From Fimbriiglobus sp043785105 (lineage in GTDB: Bacteria; Planctomycetota; Planctomycetia; Gemmatales; Gemmataceae), in assembly GCA_043785105.1 (NCBI GenBank), contig JAYVXO010000257.1, positions 1-64,000 on the forward strand: a stretch of 64,000 bases of DNA, given 5' to 3'. Each line of letters opens with the position of its first letter. Position 1 is the stretch's first letter. Below are positions 26,829 through 35,457 of this stretch, one piece after another. The notes under the pieces are model-generated. The model saw only the letters and a program-made list of their open reading frames with translations. It was not told the origin of the DNA and did not search any database. Made by a program: the position numbers and the translations under genes.

Positions 26829-27248
26829 ATGCCAGATTCCGCAACGCCTTGGTTCCGCGACGGATTGCAGTTCACCTGCACGCAGTGCGGGAAGTGTTGC
26901 ACCGGCGATCCCGGCTACGTGTGGGTGGACGATGCCGAGGTCACGGCGCTGGCGAAACTCCGGGGCGAAAAGGAACACGAGTTCCGTGCCCTGTACACCC
27001 GAAACGCCAAGGGCCAAGTCACACTCCGCGAGAAGGCCAACGGCGATTGCGTGTTCTACGATCGGCAAAAAGGTTGCACCGTGTACCGCGCCCGACCTCG
27101 CCAGTGTCGCACGTGGCCGTTCTGGGAAAGCAACCTCGAAAGCCAAGAGACGTGGGACCGCACCGTGGCGATTTGTCCGGGGTCAGGTGAGGGGGAACTG
27201 ATCTCCGTCGAAGAGATTTTGAAGCGCGTCAAGGTCATCAAGATGTAA
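26829..27248 (+). CDS. YkgJ-family cysteine cluster protein
   Basis: A 139-residue protein with the CxxCGKCC cluster (CTQCGKCC near residue 17) and further cysteines in GDCVFYD, KGCTVYRARPRQCRTWPF and AICPG. This is the zinc/iron-cluster pattern of the YkgJ (UPF0153) family, of unknown activity. It lies 8 bp before a second cysteine-cluster protein and then the PQQ propeller gene, probably in one operon. Confidence 0.88.
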   Translation: MPDSATPWFRDGLQFTCTQCGKCCTGDPGYVWVDDAEVTALAKLRGEKEHEFRALYTRNAKGQVTLREKANGDCVFYDRQKGCTVYRARPRQCRTWPFWESNLESQETWDRTVAICPGSGEGELISVEEILKRVKVIKM

Positions 27249-27255
27249 GGCGAAC

Positions 27256-27735
27256 ATGAACCCGGAGTTGAAGCAGAAAGTCCTCGAAGTGTACGCCGCC
27301 GTCGATGCGACAGTGGCCGCTGCCGCGCCGAGGTGTGATGCGTCGGGGCGGTGTTGTCGGTTCACGGAGTACGGGCACACGCTTTTCATCAGCGCGTTTG
27401 AAGCGGAGATTTTGCTGGAATCGGCACCGGGTTACACCAAGCCAGTCACCCGCGACTTCTGCCCGTTTCAGGTGAACAACCTCTGCACGGCTCGTGCTGA
27501 ACGCCCGCTAGGCTGTCGCATTTACTTCTGCGACCCGGCGTTTGAAGACGCGGGGCAACGACTCACGGAATCGTCACTGACTCAACTCAAGAGACTCGCC
27601 GACGAGTACGAAACCGGCTGGCAGTACGCACCACTGCATTACTTCATGAACGAAGCCGAACGGCCACGTGATTTCGTCCCTGAAATGTGCGACAATGATC
27701 CACTTGATCGACGTATTGAATTGCCACTGACGTAG
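27256..27735 (+). CDS. Second YkgJ-like cysteine cluster protein
   Basis: A 159-residue protein with C-x5-CC (CDASGRCC), then FCPFQVNNLCTARAERPLGCRIYFCDP. The cluster geometry resembles YkgJ but with a longer first spacing. It follows the first YkgJ gene at once, which suggests a pair arising by duplication or acting together. The PQQ gene begins 12 bp downstream. Confidence 0.8.
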   Translation: MNPELKQKVLEVYAAVDATVAAAAPRCDASGRCCRFTEYGHTLFISAFEAEILLESAPGYTKPVTRDFCPFQVNNLCTARAERPLGCRIYFCDPAFEDAGQRLTESSLTQLKRLADEYETGWQYAPLHYFMNEAERPRDFVPEMCDNDPLDRRIELPLT

Positions 27736-27746
27736 GATGCACACCC

Positions 27747-29111
27747 ATGATGCGATTGTTTCTTGCAAGTACCCTGACTGCGTTGATCGCGTTCGCCTGT
27801 AGCGCTGCGGACTGGCCGCAGTTCCTCGGGCCAACACGGGATAACGCTTCGTCGGAAAAAGTTGCGGCGTGGAAAGACGCCCCGAAGGTGCTGTGGCGTC
27901 AGCCGGTTGGCGACGCCCACAGTTCGCCGGTTGTGGCGAACGGCGTCGTCTATGCGTTCTTCAAGCCGAAGGGGAAGGACGCGGACATGCTGACGGCGTA
28001 CAAGGCCGAGACGGGCGAGCAGCTTTGGCAACAAAGTTACGACCGCGAAAAGTTCACCCCCGCGTTCGGCGCCGGGCCACGCGGCACGCCGGTCGTGGAC
28101 GGCGGCAAAGTCTACACGCTCGGCAACACCGGCGTGCTGGCGTGTTGGGATGCCAAGACCGGGGATGTCGTGTGGAAGGTTGAGACGCTCAAGGATTTCA
28201 AAGCGAAGAACCTGTTCTTCGGGGTCAGTACATCGCCGACGCTGATGGGGGATTACGTCGTGGTCATGGTGGGCGGTAAGGACGCCGGAATTGTGGCGTT
28301 CGAGAAGGCCACCGGCAAACCAGGATGGCACACCAGCAGCGACCCCGCCAGCTACGCCAGCCCGTTGTCACTGGGCAACGGCAGTAAGCAAGAACTGATT
28401 TTCCTGACAGGCAGCCACATTCGCGCGGTCGGGGCGGACGGCAAGGAACACTGGGCGTTCCCGTTCAAAGACCGCCTGAACGAAAGCTCCACGACCCCCG
28501 TGAAAGCGGGCGACCTCATCATCGGCAGTTCCGTGACGGCGGGCAGCGTGGCACTTTCGGTGAAAGACAACACCCCGAAAGAAGTGTGGAAGGACGAGAA
28601 GTTGACCTGCTACTTCTCCACGCCGGTGCTCGTGGACAAGCACCTGTACATGATTAACGGCGTGGCGAGTTTAACCAACGCTTCGATCACGTTGCGGTGC
28701 GTCGAAGCGGCCACCGGACTTGTGAAGTGGAGCAAGCCGAACATCGGCAAGTACCACGCCGCGATGATCCGCACCGCCGACAACAAGCTGCTCATGCTCG
28801 ACGACGCGGGCAACCTACTACTTCTGCAACCCGACCCCACCGGCTACAAGGAACTCGCCAAGGCAAAAGTGTGCGGCGCAACCTGGGCACACCCGGCGCT
28901 GAGCAACGGCATCGTGTTCGTCCGCGACGACAAGGAACTGATTGCGGTGAAACTGGGGGAATATGAAGTGTGCTTTTGCAGATCGGGGTCGAAACCCGAT
29001 CGACAACTCACAGCAGCAGTTTCAACACCACGATCACCACGGCAAAGATGGCCGCAGCTGCCAGCTCGGCTGCGAACTCAATTGCCAAATCTTGTGGGGA
29101 GCAATCCTTGA
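27747..29111 (+). CDS. Secreted PQQ-type beta-propeller with anomalous C-terminal tail
   Basis: Signal peptide MMRLFLASTLTALIAFACSA, then WPQFLGPTRDNASS and repeated propeller blades with AxxGxxxW patterns (AETGEQLWQQ, AKTGDVVWKV, AATGLVKWSK). It is one of the non-enzymatic or quinone-type propellers abundant in planctomycetes. A natural end would fall near KELIAVKLGE (about 28960). The frame then runs ~50 residues of low-complexity Arg/Pro/Ser sequence, past a GATCGGG/CCCGATC hairpin and into the antisense gene 29008-29340, so the original stop was probably lost. Confidence 0.82.
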   Translation: MMRLFLASTLTALIAFACSAADWPQFLGPTRDNASSEKVAAWKDAPKVLWRQPVGDAHSSPVVANGVVYAFFKPKGKDADMLTAYKAETGEQLWQQSYDREKFTPAFGAGPRGTPVVDGGKVYTLGNTGVLACWDAKTGDVVWKVETLKDFKAKNLFFGVSTSPTLMGDYVVVMVGGKDAGIVAFEKATGKPGWHTSSDPASYASPLSLGNGSKQELIFLTGSHIRAVGADGKEHWAFPFKDRLNESSTTPVKAGDLIIGSSVTAGSVALSVKDNTPKEVWKDEKLTCYFSTPVLVDKHLYMINGVASLTNASITLRCVEAATGLVKWSKPNIGKYHAAMIRTADNKLLMLDDAGNLLLLQPDPTGYKELAKAKVCGATWAHPALSNGIVFVRDDKELIAVKLGEYEVCFCRSGSKPDRQLTAAVSTPRSPRQRWPQLPARLRTQLPNLVGSNP

Positions 29112-29340
29112 GGTCGGCTTGCCTTCCTCTTGCTCCAAAAAACACGGCGAAGCATCCGATTGGGAACATCAGCGCAAGAACTGCCCAACCAAGCCAGAGA
29201 CAGCGGTCTGGCACTAACCACGGTGCTGCCGTTGCAACGCCTGCCATCGTACTGCCTATCACAACGGCAAGCAGCCGACGGCCCGTGCTGGCACGGTCGG
29301 TCGGCTGCTTCAGAACTTGTTCGTCAACTGGGTCTGCCAT
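29008..29340 (-). CDS. Small membrane protein, hypothetical
   Basis: A 110-residue protein with a polar N-terminus (MADPVDEQVLKQPTDRAS) and three hydrophobic segments: LLAVVIGSTMAGVATAA, WLGWAVLALMFPIGCFAVFFGA and AAELAAAAIFAVVIVVLKLLL. No family is recognised. It overlaps convergently with the anomalous tail of the PQQ gene by 104 bp and lies just before the 3' end of the DUF1501 gene. ATG 29340 was chosen over 29385, which would overlap DUF1501. Confidence 0.65.
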   Translation of the reverse strand: MADPVDEQVLKQPTDRASTGRRLLAVVIGSTMAGVATAAPWLVPDRCLWLGWAVLALMFPIGCFAVFFGARGRQADLKDCSPQDLAIEFAAELAAAAIFAVVIVVLKLLL

Positions 29341-29356
29341 TGGGTACCGTGACAAC

Positions 29357-30826
29357 TCAAATGATCTGCTTGATCGGTTCCGCACCTTCGACGCCGACGA
29401 GCTTTTGGTGTAGGCCGCCGTAGAAGTAGCTCAGGTTATTCGGGTCGAGACCCATCTGGTTCAGGACGGTGGCGTGCAGGTTCTTCACGTGGAAGCGGTC
29501 GGTGACGGCGGCGGCGCCGAGTTCGTCGGTCTCGCCGACGCTGGTGCCGCCCTTGATCCCACCACCGGCCATCCACATTGTGAAGCCGTAGGCGTTGTGG
29601 TCGCGGCCACTACCCTTGGCGTACTCCGCCGTGGGTTGCCGCCCGAACTCGCCACCCCAGACTACGATCGTCGAATCGAGCAGACCGGACCGTTTCAAAT
29701 CCTTCAGTAAACCCGCGATCGGCAAGTCGGTGTTGCCCGCGTGCTTGCCGTGGTTGGCGACCATGTCGCTGTGGGCGTCCCAGTTGTCGTCGTTGTGGGC
29801 GCCGCCGGAGTAAATTTGAATAAATCGCACGCCGCGTTCCACGAGGCGTCGGGCCAGCAAGCACTTCCGCCCGAAGTCTTCGGTGCGCGATTTCGTCGGC
29901 CCTTCGATGCCGTAGAGTTCGAGCGTTTCCTTGCTTTCCTTGGTGAAATCGACCGCTTCCGGGGCGTACTGCTGCATCTTGTACGCGAGTTCGTAGCTGG
30001 CGATCCGGGCCATGAGTTCGCTGTTGTCGGCACGGCTTGCCAGATGCTCTTCGTTCTTTTCCTTAAGGTGATCGAGGATGCCGCGCTGTTGCTCGCGGGT
30101 CATGCCGGGCGGCAAGGCGAGGTCGTGGATCGGCGTCTTGTCCGCCCGCACGACGCACCCTTGGTACGAGGCGGGCATGTAGCCGCTCGACCAGTTTTTG
30201 GGGCCGGATATCGGCCCGCCGGTCTTGTCCAGCATCACCACGAAGCCCGGCAGGTTTTCGTTCTCGCTACCCAAGCCGTAGGTCACCCACGACCCCATGC
30301 ACGGCGCGCCGCTGAGAACTTTCCCGGAGTTCATCATGAGCATCGCGGAGCCGTGGATCGGCGATTCGGCGTACATGCTGTGGATGAACGCCATGTCGTC
30401 CACTTGCTGCCCGAGGTTCGGGAACAGGTCCGAAACCTGCTTGCCGCACTGGCCGTACTGTTTGAACTGCCACTTCGGCCCGACCACGCGGCCTTCGCTC
30501 TTGTGGCCGCCGCGCCCGAAGGTTTTGACCGTGATGGTCTTGTCGTTGAGCGGGTACAACTTCGGCTTGTAGTCGAACGTGTCCATGTGGCTCGGGCCGC
30601 CGTACATGAACAAGAAGATCACCGACTTGGCCTTGGCCGGCATCATCGGCTTCTTCGCCGTCATCGGGTTGACGAACTTCGTCTTGCCGGATTCCGCAGC
30701 CGCAGCATTGCCGAAGAAGCCGTCGCCGGACAACATCCCCGTCAGCGCCAACCCGGTGAACCCGCCACCGGATTGCCACAGGAATTCCCGCCGCGTTCGC
30801 CCGCAAAATTGTTGATCGGCAGTCAT
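29357..30826 (-). CDS. DUF1501 (sulfatase-like) protein with Tat-like leader
   Basis: A 489-residue exported protein typical of planctomycetes. The N-terminus has TRREFLWQSGGGFTGLALTGML, a Tat-like leader. The body shows VIFLFMYGGPSHMDTFDYKP, GSWVTYGLGSENENLPGFVV, ARRLVERGVRFIQIY and TIVVWGGEFGRQP, the DUF1501 landmarks of an alkaline-phosphatase-like fold. It is normally adjacent to a PSCyt/DUF1553 gene. Here that partner (31513-34023) is separated by a toxin-antitoxin remnant and a repeat. Confidence 0.93.
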   Translation of the reverse strand: MTADQQFCGRTRREFLWQSGGGFTGLALTGMLSGDGFFGNAAAAESGKTKFVNPMTAKKPMMPAKAKSVIFLFMYGGPSHMDTFDYKPKLYPLNDKTITVKTFGRGGHKSEGRVVGPKWQFKQYGQCGKQVSDLFPNLGQQVDDMAFIHSMYAESPIHGSAMLMMNSGKVLSGAPCMGSWVTYGLGSENENLPGFVVMLDKTGGPISGPKNWSSGYMPASYQGCVVRADKTPIHDLALPPGMTREQQRGILDHLKEKNEEHLASRADNSELMARIASYELAYKMQQYAPEAVDFTKESKETLELYGIEGPTKSRTEDFGRKCLLARRLVERGVRFIQIYSGGAHNDDNWDAHSDMVANHGKHAGNTDLPIAGLLKDLKRSGLLDSTIVVWGGEFGRQPTAEYAKGSGRDHNAYGFTMWMAGGGIKGGTSVGETDELGAAAVTDRFHVKNLHATVLNQMGLDPNNLSYFYGGLHQKLVGVEGAEPIKQII

Positions 30827-30847
30827 CGAACTCTCTCCGTAGCAGTG

Positions 30848-30955
30848 TCAGGTCCAAATTTCGAGCGATAACCCCGGCACCAACTCGTAGTCCCGGCGGT
30901 TCCGCGTAATTAGTCTCGCCCCGTGTGCTAGTTTGATGGCCGCGTTAGCGGTCAC
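30848..30955 (-). pseudogene. C-terminal remnant of a PIN-domain (VapC) toxin
   Basis: Read on the minus strand, this stretch encodes AHGARLITRNRRDYELVPGL followed by SLEIWT and a stop at 30848-30850. This is the hallmark C-terminus of VapC PIN nucleases. It has no start and only about 35 codons. Upstream it runs into repeat family 1 (30935-31139), and the last few codons overlap the repeat's terminal hairpin. On the far side of the repeat lies an intact antitoxin-like gene, so the 5' half of vapC is missing. Confidence 0.75.
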
Positions 30956-31139
30956 GGAATGTAGCCACGGGTGGAGCGCTTCGCGGAACCCGTGGAATTT
31001 TCCTCACGACTCAACTGCCCTGAAGGGGCAGCGGAATCCCTTCGCCCCTTCAGGGCGACTTCGGAGGGAGATACTTTCCACGGGTTGCGCTTCGCTCCAC
31101 CCGTGGCTACATTCCGGTGCCCCTTCAGGGCACTGAAAC
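30935..31139. repeat. Structured ~200 bp repeat, family 1, copy C
   Basis: This copy lies in the opposite orientation to copies A, B and D. It has GGTCACGG-ATGTAGCCACGGG at the left, the usual four complementary blocks, and GTGCCCCTTCAGGGCAC at the right end. It starts 12 bp after the antitoxin stop codon and is fused to the vapC remnant. Confidence 0.85.
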
Positions 31140-31151
31140 CAAAACAAGCCG

Positions 31152-31460
31152 TTATTTGATGTAGCACTCAACGTCATCGGGGAACTCCGCACGCTTTTGC
31201 TCGTCCCGCAGCCGGTAGGATTCGTCGCAGATCCCTTGCCAGTCCTCATGGGCTTTATACTTGCCAAACATCCCGCTCAACCCCACAAGGTCCATCTCCA
31301 CGAGTACGATCTTTTTACGCTCGATGTCATCGCGGATGCGATTACGCATCGCGTCGATGGCCTCGTACTCCGTGTCGGCTTCGACCCGCATCGACGGCAT
31401 GGCTAGGACGGTTGCCACAAAGTGCCCGTTCAATTGCTCGATCGAAACCGGAATCGGCAT
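31152..31460 (-). CDS. Putative orphan antitoxin of a VapBC-type module
   Basis: A 102-residue protein: MPIPVSIEQLNGHFVATVLA, a HicB/UPF0150-like strand pair, then helices and the segment LSGMFGKYKAHEDWQGICDE and YRLRDEQKRAEFPDD. This pattern resembles antitoxins encoded just upstream of PIN toxins in cyanobacteria and planctomycetes. The partner toxin survives only as a C-terminal fragment beyond the repeat. It starts at 31460 because the longer frame adds an unlikely leader. It lies between the PSD1 and DUF1501 genes, which are usually adjacent. Confidence 0.65.
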   Translation of the reverse strand: MPIPVSIEQLNGHFVATVLAMPSMRVEADTEYEAIDAMRNRIRDDIERKKIVLVEMDLVGLSGMFGKYKAHEDWQGICDESYRLRDEQKRAEFPDDVECYIK

Positions 31461-31512
31461 GATGGCTGTTCCACTCCCAGAGATCACGTTTGAGTCGTTC
31501 CATCATACCCGA

Positions 31513-34023
31513 TCAATCCACGTACACGAACTCGTTCGTGTTCAGGATCATCAGCGCGAAGCGGGTGAGGGCGGTGGTCGGGGTGAGTTTGTGTTTCGCT
31601 TGCAGTGCCTTGACGAAGGCGACATCTTTGGCAATTTCGTCGGCGGTGGGGACACGGGTCGTCGTGAGGCGGATGGCGCGGGTCACTTGCTTTTCGAGGT
31701 CGTCCGGGGCTTCGTGTTGGAGGCGTTTGGCGAACAGTGCGGCTTGCTCGTTGACGAACTCGCCGTTGAGCATCCCGAGTGCCTGCGTGGGGACCGTTGT
31801 GGTGTACCGCACCGGGCAACTGGAGTCGGTGTCGGCTTGGTCGTGGGTGGCGAGGATCGGCACTTGGAGCGACCGCTTCACGTGGACGTACACGCTACGC
31901 CGGTTGCCGGCGTCGGGGTTAGCAGGGTCGTAACCGCCGCCCTTGCTTTGCAGCCAACCGTTGCCGGGGACCGATTGACCGTCCAGCACCGCTTGCGAAA
32001 TCTTCGGGTACACACTCGGGCCGTACAAGTCGGTGTCGAGTTTTTGGCTGGCCATCAGGATGGTGTCGCGTACTTCCTCCGCCGCGAGTCGGCGCATGTC
32101 GAACCGCCAGTGTAGGGTATTGGCCGGATCAATTCGCAGGGCGGTTTCGTCGGCCTTCGCGGACAATTGGTACGTGTTCGACAGCATGATGAGCTTGTGC
32201 AGCCGCTTCAGGGTCCAGCCGTTGCTGGCGAAATCGTCCGCGAGGAAGTCGAGCAATTCCGGGTGCGAGGGCTTCTCCCCGAACTTGCCGAAGTCGTTCG
32301 TGGTCGGCACGATCCCTTTGCCGAAGTGGTACTGCCACACGCGGTTGACCATGACGCGGGCGGTGAGCGGATTTTGTTTGGACGCCAGCCAGTTAGCCAA
32401 TGCCGTGCGGCGCTGGCTGCTCTTCGCACCGTTATCGAGTGCTGGGATTTTCGGGTCGGGCACGCCGAACACTTCGGGGAAGCCGGGCTGCACTTCCTTA
32501 CCCTTCGAGCCGGGGTTGCCGCGAATCAACACGTTCGTCGCCGGTGGGTTCGCATCACACTGATTCACCGACAACGCGAACTCTTGGGACGGCGTTGGTT
32601 TCTTCTTCACGGCCGTGATCTGCTTGCGGAGACTCTCGTACTCTTGCTTCGTGGCATCGTCGAGGAACTGCGGCACTTTCTTCACGACAAGTGGGCGGTC
32701 CATGCCTTCGGATGCGCGTTGGTCTTCGGCGGGCATCTTCTTGATCGCGGCGTCTTCAATGGCGACCATTTGCGATGTCAATGCTTCGATCTTGTCCTGG
32801 CGGTTCTTCAATTCGGATTCATAAACCTTGCGTTTATCGGCGGGGCTGATGTCGGAATAACTTGACGAACGGACCGTCATGTCGAAGCTGAACGGGCGGA
32901 TTTCACGGAAGAACGCGACCATGCGGTAGTAGTCGGTTTGCGGGAAGAAGTCGCCTTTGTGGTCGTGGCAGCGGCAGCAGTTCAGCGTCATCGCCAGGAA
33001 GCCTTGGCCCACCACGGTGACGATGTCGTCGTAGCCGTCGAACAGGGCGAGGGGTTTGTCTGCCGGTTCGTCGTCCCATAACCCGAGACGATAGAAGCCG
33101 GTGGCAATGACGGCATCCTTGTTGTCGCCCGGTAGTTCGTCGCCGGCGATTTGTTCGCGGATGAATTGATCGTAAGGCTTGTCCGCGTTGAAGCTCTTGA
33201 TGACGTAATCCCGGTACCGCCAAGCGAACGGTTTCATGGCGTCCCGTTCGTAGCCGTTGCTCTCGCCGTAGCGGACCACATCGAGCCAATGGCGGCCCCA
33301 CTTTTCGCCGTACTGCGGAGACGCGAGGAGCGTATCGAGGAGCTTTTCAAACGCATTGGCGGAGCGGTCGCGGACGAACGCATCGACCTGTTCAGGCGTC
33401 GGCGGCAGGCCGATGAGGTCGTAATAAGCCCGGCGTGCGAGAGCCACTTTGTCCGCAGCAGTAACGGGCTTCAGGTTCTTCGCTTCGAGTTTTTGCAAGA
33501 TGAACGCATCAATCGGCGTCTTCACCCACGCGGAGTTCTGCACGGCGGGGATCGTCGGCTTCTGAACAGGCTTATAAGCCCAGTAGTTTTTGTCGGCGCC
33601 TTTGCCGGGCTGTTCTTGGGTAGCCGAATCGTCCTTGGTTGCGGTGTACGGCGCACCGGCTTGGACCCACTTCGTCAGCACCGCGATTTTGTCGTCGGCC
33701 AACTTGCCCGCCGGTGGCATCTGGTAGGCTTCATCCTTGTAGTGGATGGCCTTCAACAGCAGCGATTCCGCCGGGTTCTTCTCCTCAATCGCCGGCCCGG
33801 TGTCGCCACCCTTGAGCAGTGCCGTTCGACTGGTGAGAATCAGCCCGCCTTTAATCTTCTTCGGGTCATCGCCGTGGCACTTCAAGCAGTTCGCTTTCAA
33901 GAGCGGCAACACGTCTTTTTCATACAGCGCGATTTGCTCCGCCGTGAAAGTGGGAGTGGGGTCCGCACCTTGGCTGGCTGTCAGGACCATCGAAGTAACA
34001 AGGCAAGTAAGCAAACAGCGCAT
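31513..34023 (-). CDS. Planctomycete PSCyt1-DUF1549-DUF1553 protein
   Basis: An 836-residue secreted protein, signal peptide MRCLLTCLVTSMVLTASQG. The N-terminal cytochrome-like PSCyt1 domain has LLKANCLKCHGDDPKKIKGG. DUF1549 follows (PIDAFILQKLEAKNL, YYDLIGLPPTPEQVDAF, GRHWLDVVRYGESNGYERD), and DUF1553 makes up the C-terminal half (LANWLASKQNPLTARVMVNR, HPELLDFLADDF, RRLAAEEVRDTILMAS). It is the usual partner of DUF1501 proteins. Start 34023 is preceded by GGAG; the longer frame enters repeat family 1. Confidence 0.94.
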   Translation of the reverse strand: MRCLLTCLVTSMVLTASQGADPTPTFTAEQIALYEKDVLPLLKANCLKCHGDDPKKIKGGLILTSRTALLKGGDTGPAIEEKNPAESLLLKAIHYKDEAYQMPPAGKLADDKIAVLTKWVQAGAPYTATKDDSATQEQPGKGADKNYWAYKPVQKPTIPAVQNSAWVKTPIDAFILQKLEAKNLKPVTAADKVALARRAYYDLIGLPPTPEQVDAFVRDRSANAFEKLLDTLLASPQYGEKWGRHWLDVVRYGESNGYERDAMKPFAWRYRDYVIKSFNADKPYDQFIREQIAGDELPGDNKDAVIATGFYRLGLWDDEPADKPLALFDGYDDIVTVVGQGFLAMTLNCCRCHDHKGDFFPQTDYYRMVAFFREIRPFSFDMTVRSSSYSDISPADKRKVYESELKNRQDKIEALTSQMVAIEDAAIKKMPAEDQRASEGMDRPLVVKKVPQFLDDATKQEYESLRKQITAVKKKPTPSQEFALSVNQCDANPPATNVLIRGNPGSKGKEVQPGFPEVFGVPDPKIPALDNGAKSSQRRTALANWLASKQNPLTARVMVNRVWQYHFGKGIVPTTNDFGKFGEKPSHPELLDFLADDFASNGWTLKRLHKLIMLSNTYQLSAKADETALRIDPANTLHWRFDMRRLAAEEVRDTILMASQKLDTDLYGPSVYPKISQAVLDGQSVPGNGWLQSKGGGYDPANPDAGNRRSVYVHVKRSLQVPILATHDQADTDSSCPVRYTTTVPTQALGMLNGEFVNEQAALFAKRLQHEAPDDLEKQVTRAIRLTTTRVPTADEIAKDVAFVKALQAKHKLTPTTALTRFALMILNTNEFVYVD

Positions 34024-34200
34024 TAGAGAAGCTCCCGCGAGCTGGTGGCGTGAAAGAGGTTTCGCTGAACCTATTGTAAGCATACCACAGCCAGAAACAC
34101 CACGGCATTTTCTAAAGTTCATTGCGAAAGTGTTTGGGCAACCCGCTTGTGGAGTGAAATTGTTGATGGCTGATGTGTCTGATTTCAATCGTGAGATTGG

Positions 34201-34445
34201 TTTTGTGCCCCGAAGGGGCACCGGGTTGTAGACAGGGATGGTTTTGTGCCCTGAAGGGGCACCGGAATGTAGCCAGGGGTGGAGCGCTTCGCGCAACCCC
34301 TGGATAATGACTCCCTCCGAAGTCGCCCTGAAGGGGCGAAGGATTCCTCTGCCCCTTCAGGGCAGTTGAGGTGTGGGGTCGCCGGTTCCAGGGGTTGCGC
34401 GAAGCGCTCCACCCCTGGCTACATGCCGTGACCCCTACCGGGGCC
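34201..34445. repeat. Structured ~200 bp repeat, family 1, copy D, with duplicated end
   Basis: The GTGCCC-GAAGGGGCAC end hairpin occurs twice (34205-34222 and 34246-34263), then the usual core. All four core blocks carry the variant CCAGGGG/CCCCTGG where the other copies have CCACGGG/CCCGTGG, so pairing is kept. It ends with GACCCCTACCGGGGCC. Confidence 0.88.
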
Positions 34446-34461
34446 ATCAACCCGTCACCCG

Positions 34462-35457
34462 TCACTTCTTCGGCGCCTCCTTCGGCGCCTCGACAACAGG
34501 TGGTAGCCGCATGAATTCTTCCAGTCTCAACGCCCCTTGTGGTGCCGAATCGGACTTGGCGCACAACAAGCCGTAATCGCGGACATAGATTTCGTACTTT
34601 CCACGGTGATTTTCTGGTACATTGTCAGTGAGTTGAGAATTGAATTCATCCATTGTAAGTTGCAACCATGCAAACACAGTTTGCTCACTCTTCGGCAGAT
34701 TGATTCGCGGAGGTGTCACCAATTTCTTCGCCGATGCCCATTCGGGATAGCGGACCAGAAACGCATCTAACCCGGACTTGGGTAGAAAGATTGCCATCAG
34801 TTCATCAAGGGGCAGTGGCTTCGTGAGATCGAGTTCAATTTTGCGTTCGAGAATGCTACGAAGCTTGGCGGTTTGCGTCGTGGGTTTCGGTAGCCTTTGC
34901 GCGTTGTAAAATGCCTCACGTTGTAGAGCCAAATTGCCTCTAGGCGTTAAGCGACCACTAACATCAAGTTCGATTGACAGATCAGAATCCGATGTCCCCT
35001 GCAAGGCTTTCAGGTCCGCTTCCGCGATGACGACTGTGGGTTTTGCTTGTTCCAGTAAAGACTCGGCTTGAAAGTACGCTGCTTCAGAGAGAGTCCCACC
35101 TTTTCGCATAGCAGCCATCGACTGAAAGTTTTTCTCGGTCAGAGCCAACCGCATTTTCGCCTCGTCCAGCCTGGCTTTCGCAACGGTGTACTTCTGAGTG
35201 ATGAGCAACCGCGCTTGCTCCAGTTCGGCCTTCGCAACTTGGAGCTTCGCCTCGGCGAGTTTCACATCTGGGTGGTTGGCAACAATGTTGGCAATCGACG
35301 GCTCCAGTTTCTGTTCCGTCCTGACAAGCTGAAAGACATCATCCATATGCTGTACTTCCAGCGGTTTCTCGACCGGCTTCGGCTTGTCCTGGCCGACGGC
35401 GAATGCCGCCAACAGGCCGGTTAGGAACAGTCCGCTAAGAGCCTTCGTGTAACGCAT
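34462..35457 (-). CDS. Secreted coiled-coil protein of the ECF sigma operon
   Basis: A 331-residue protein with signal peptide MRYTKALSGLFLTGLLAAFAVG. Residues ~50-155 form long helices rich in Ala, Glu, Lys and Leu (KLAEAKLQVAKAELEQARLL, KARLDEAKMRLALTEKNF), like TolC or adaptor hairpins. The rest is mixed and ends in a Pro/Lys tail. The start overlaps the upstream gene by 23 bp and has AGGAG at 7 nt. It is the third gene after the sigma factor and the membrane protein, so it may be the sensed or controlled envelope component. Function unknown. Confidence 0.7.
   Translation of the reverse strand: MRYTKALSGLFLTGLLAAFAVGQDKPKPVEKPLEVQHMDDVFQLVRTEQKLEPSIANIVANHPDVKLAEAKLQVAKAELEQARLLITQKYTVAKARLDEAKMRLALTEKNFQSMAAMRKGGTLSEAAYFQAESLLEQAKPTVVIAEADLKALQGTSDSDLSIELDVSGRLTPRGNLALQREAFYNAQRLPKPTTQTAKLRSILERKIELDLTKPLPLDELMAIFLPKSGLDAFLVRYPEWASAKKLVTPPRINLPKSEQTVFAWLQLTMDEFNSQLTDNVPENHRGKYEIYVRDYGLLCAKSDSAPQGALRLEEFMRLPPVVEAPKEAPKK

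Noticed and set aside
28981..29003. tRNA T-arm-like GGGGTCGAAACCC
   Set aside because: No acceptor, D or anticodon arm can be built around it; it is a simple hairpin after the propeller domain.
29741..30871. 376-codon plus-strand open frame opposite the DUF1501 gene
   Set aside because: Shadow of a well-supported DUF1501 gene; the composition is not protein-like.
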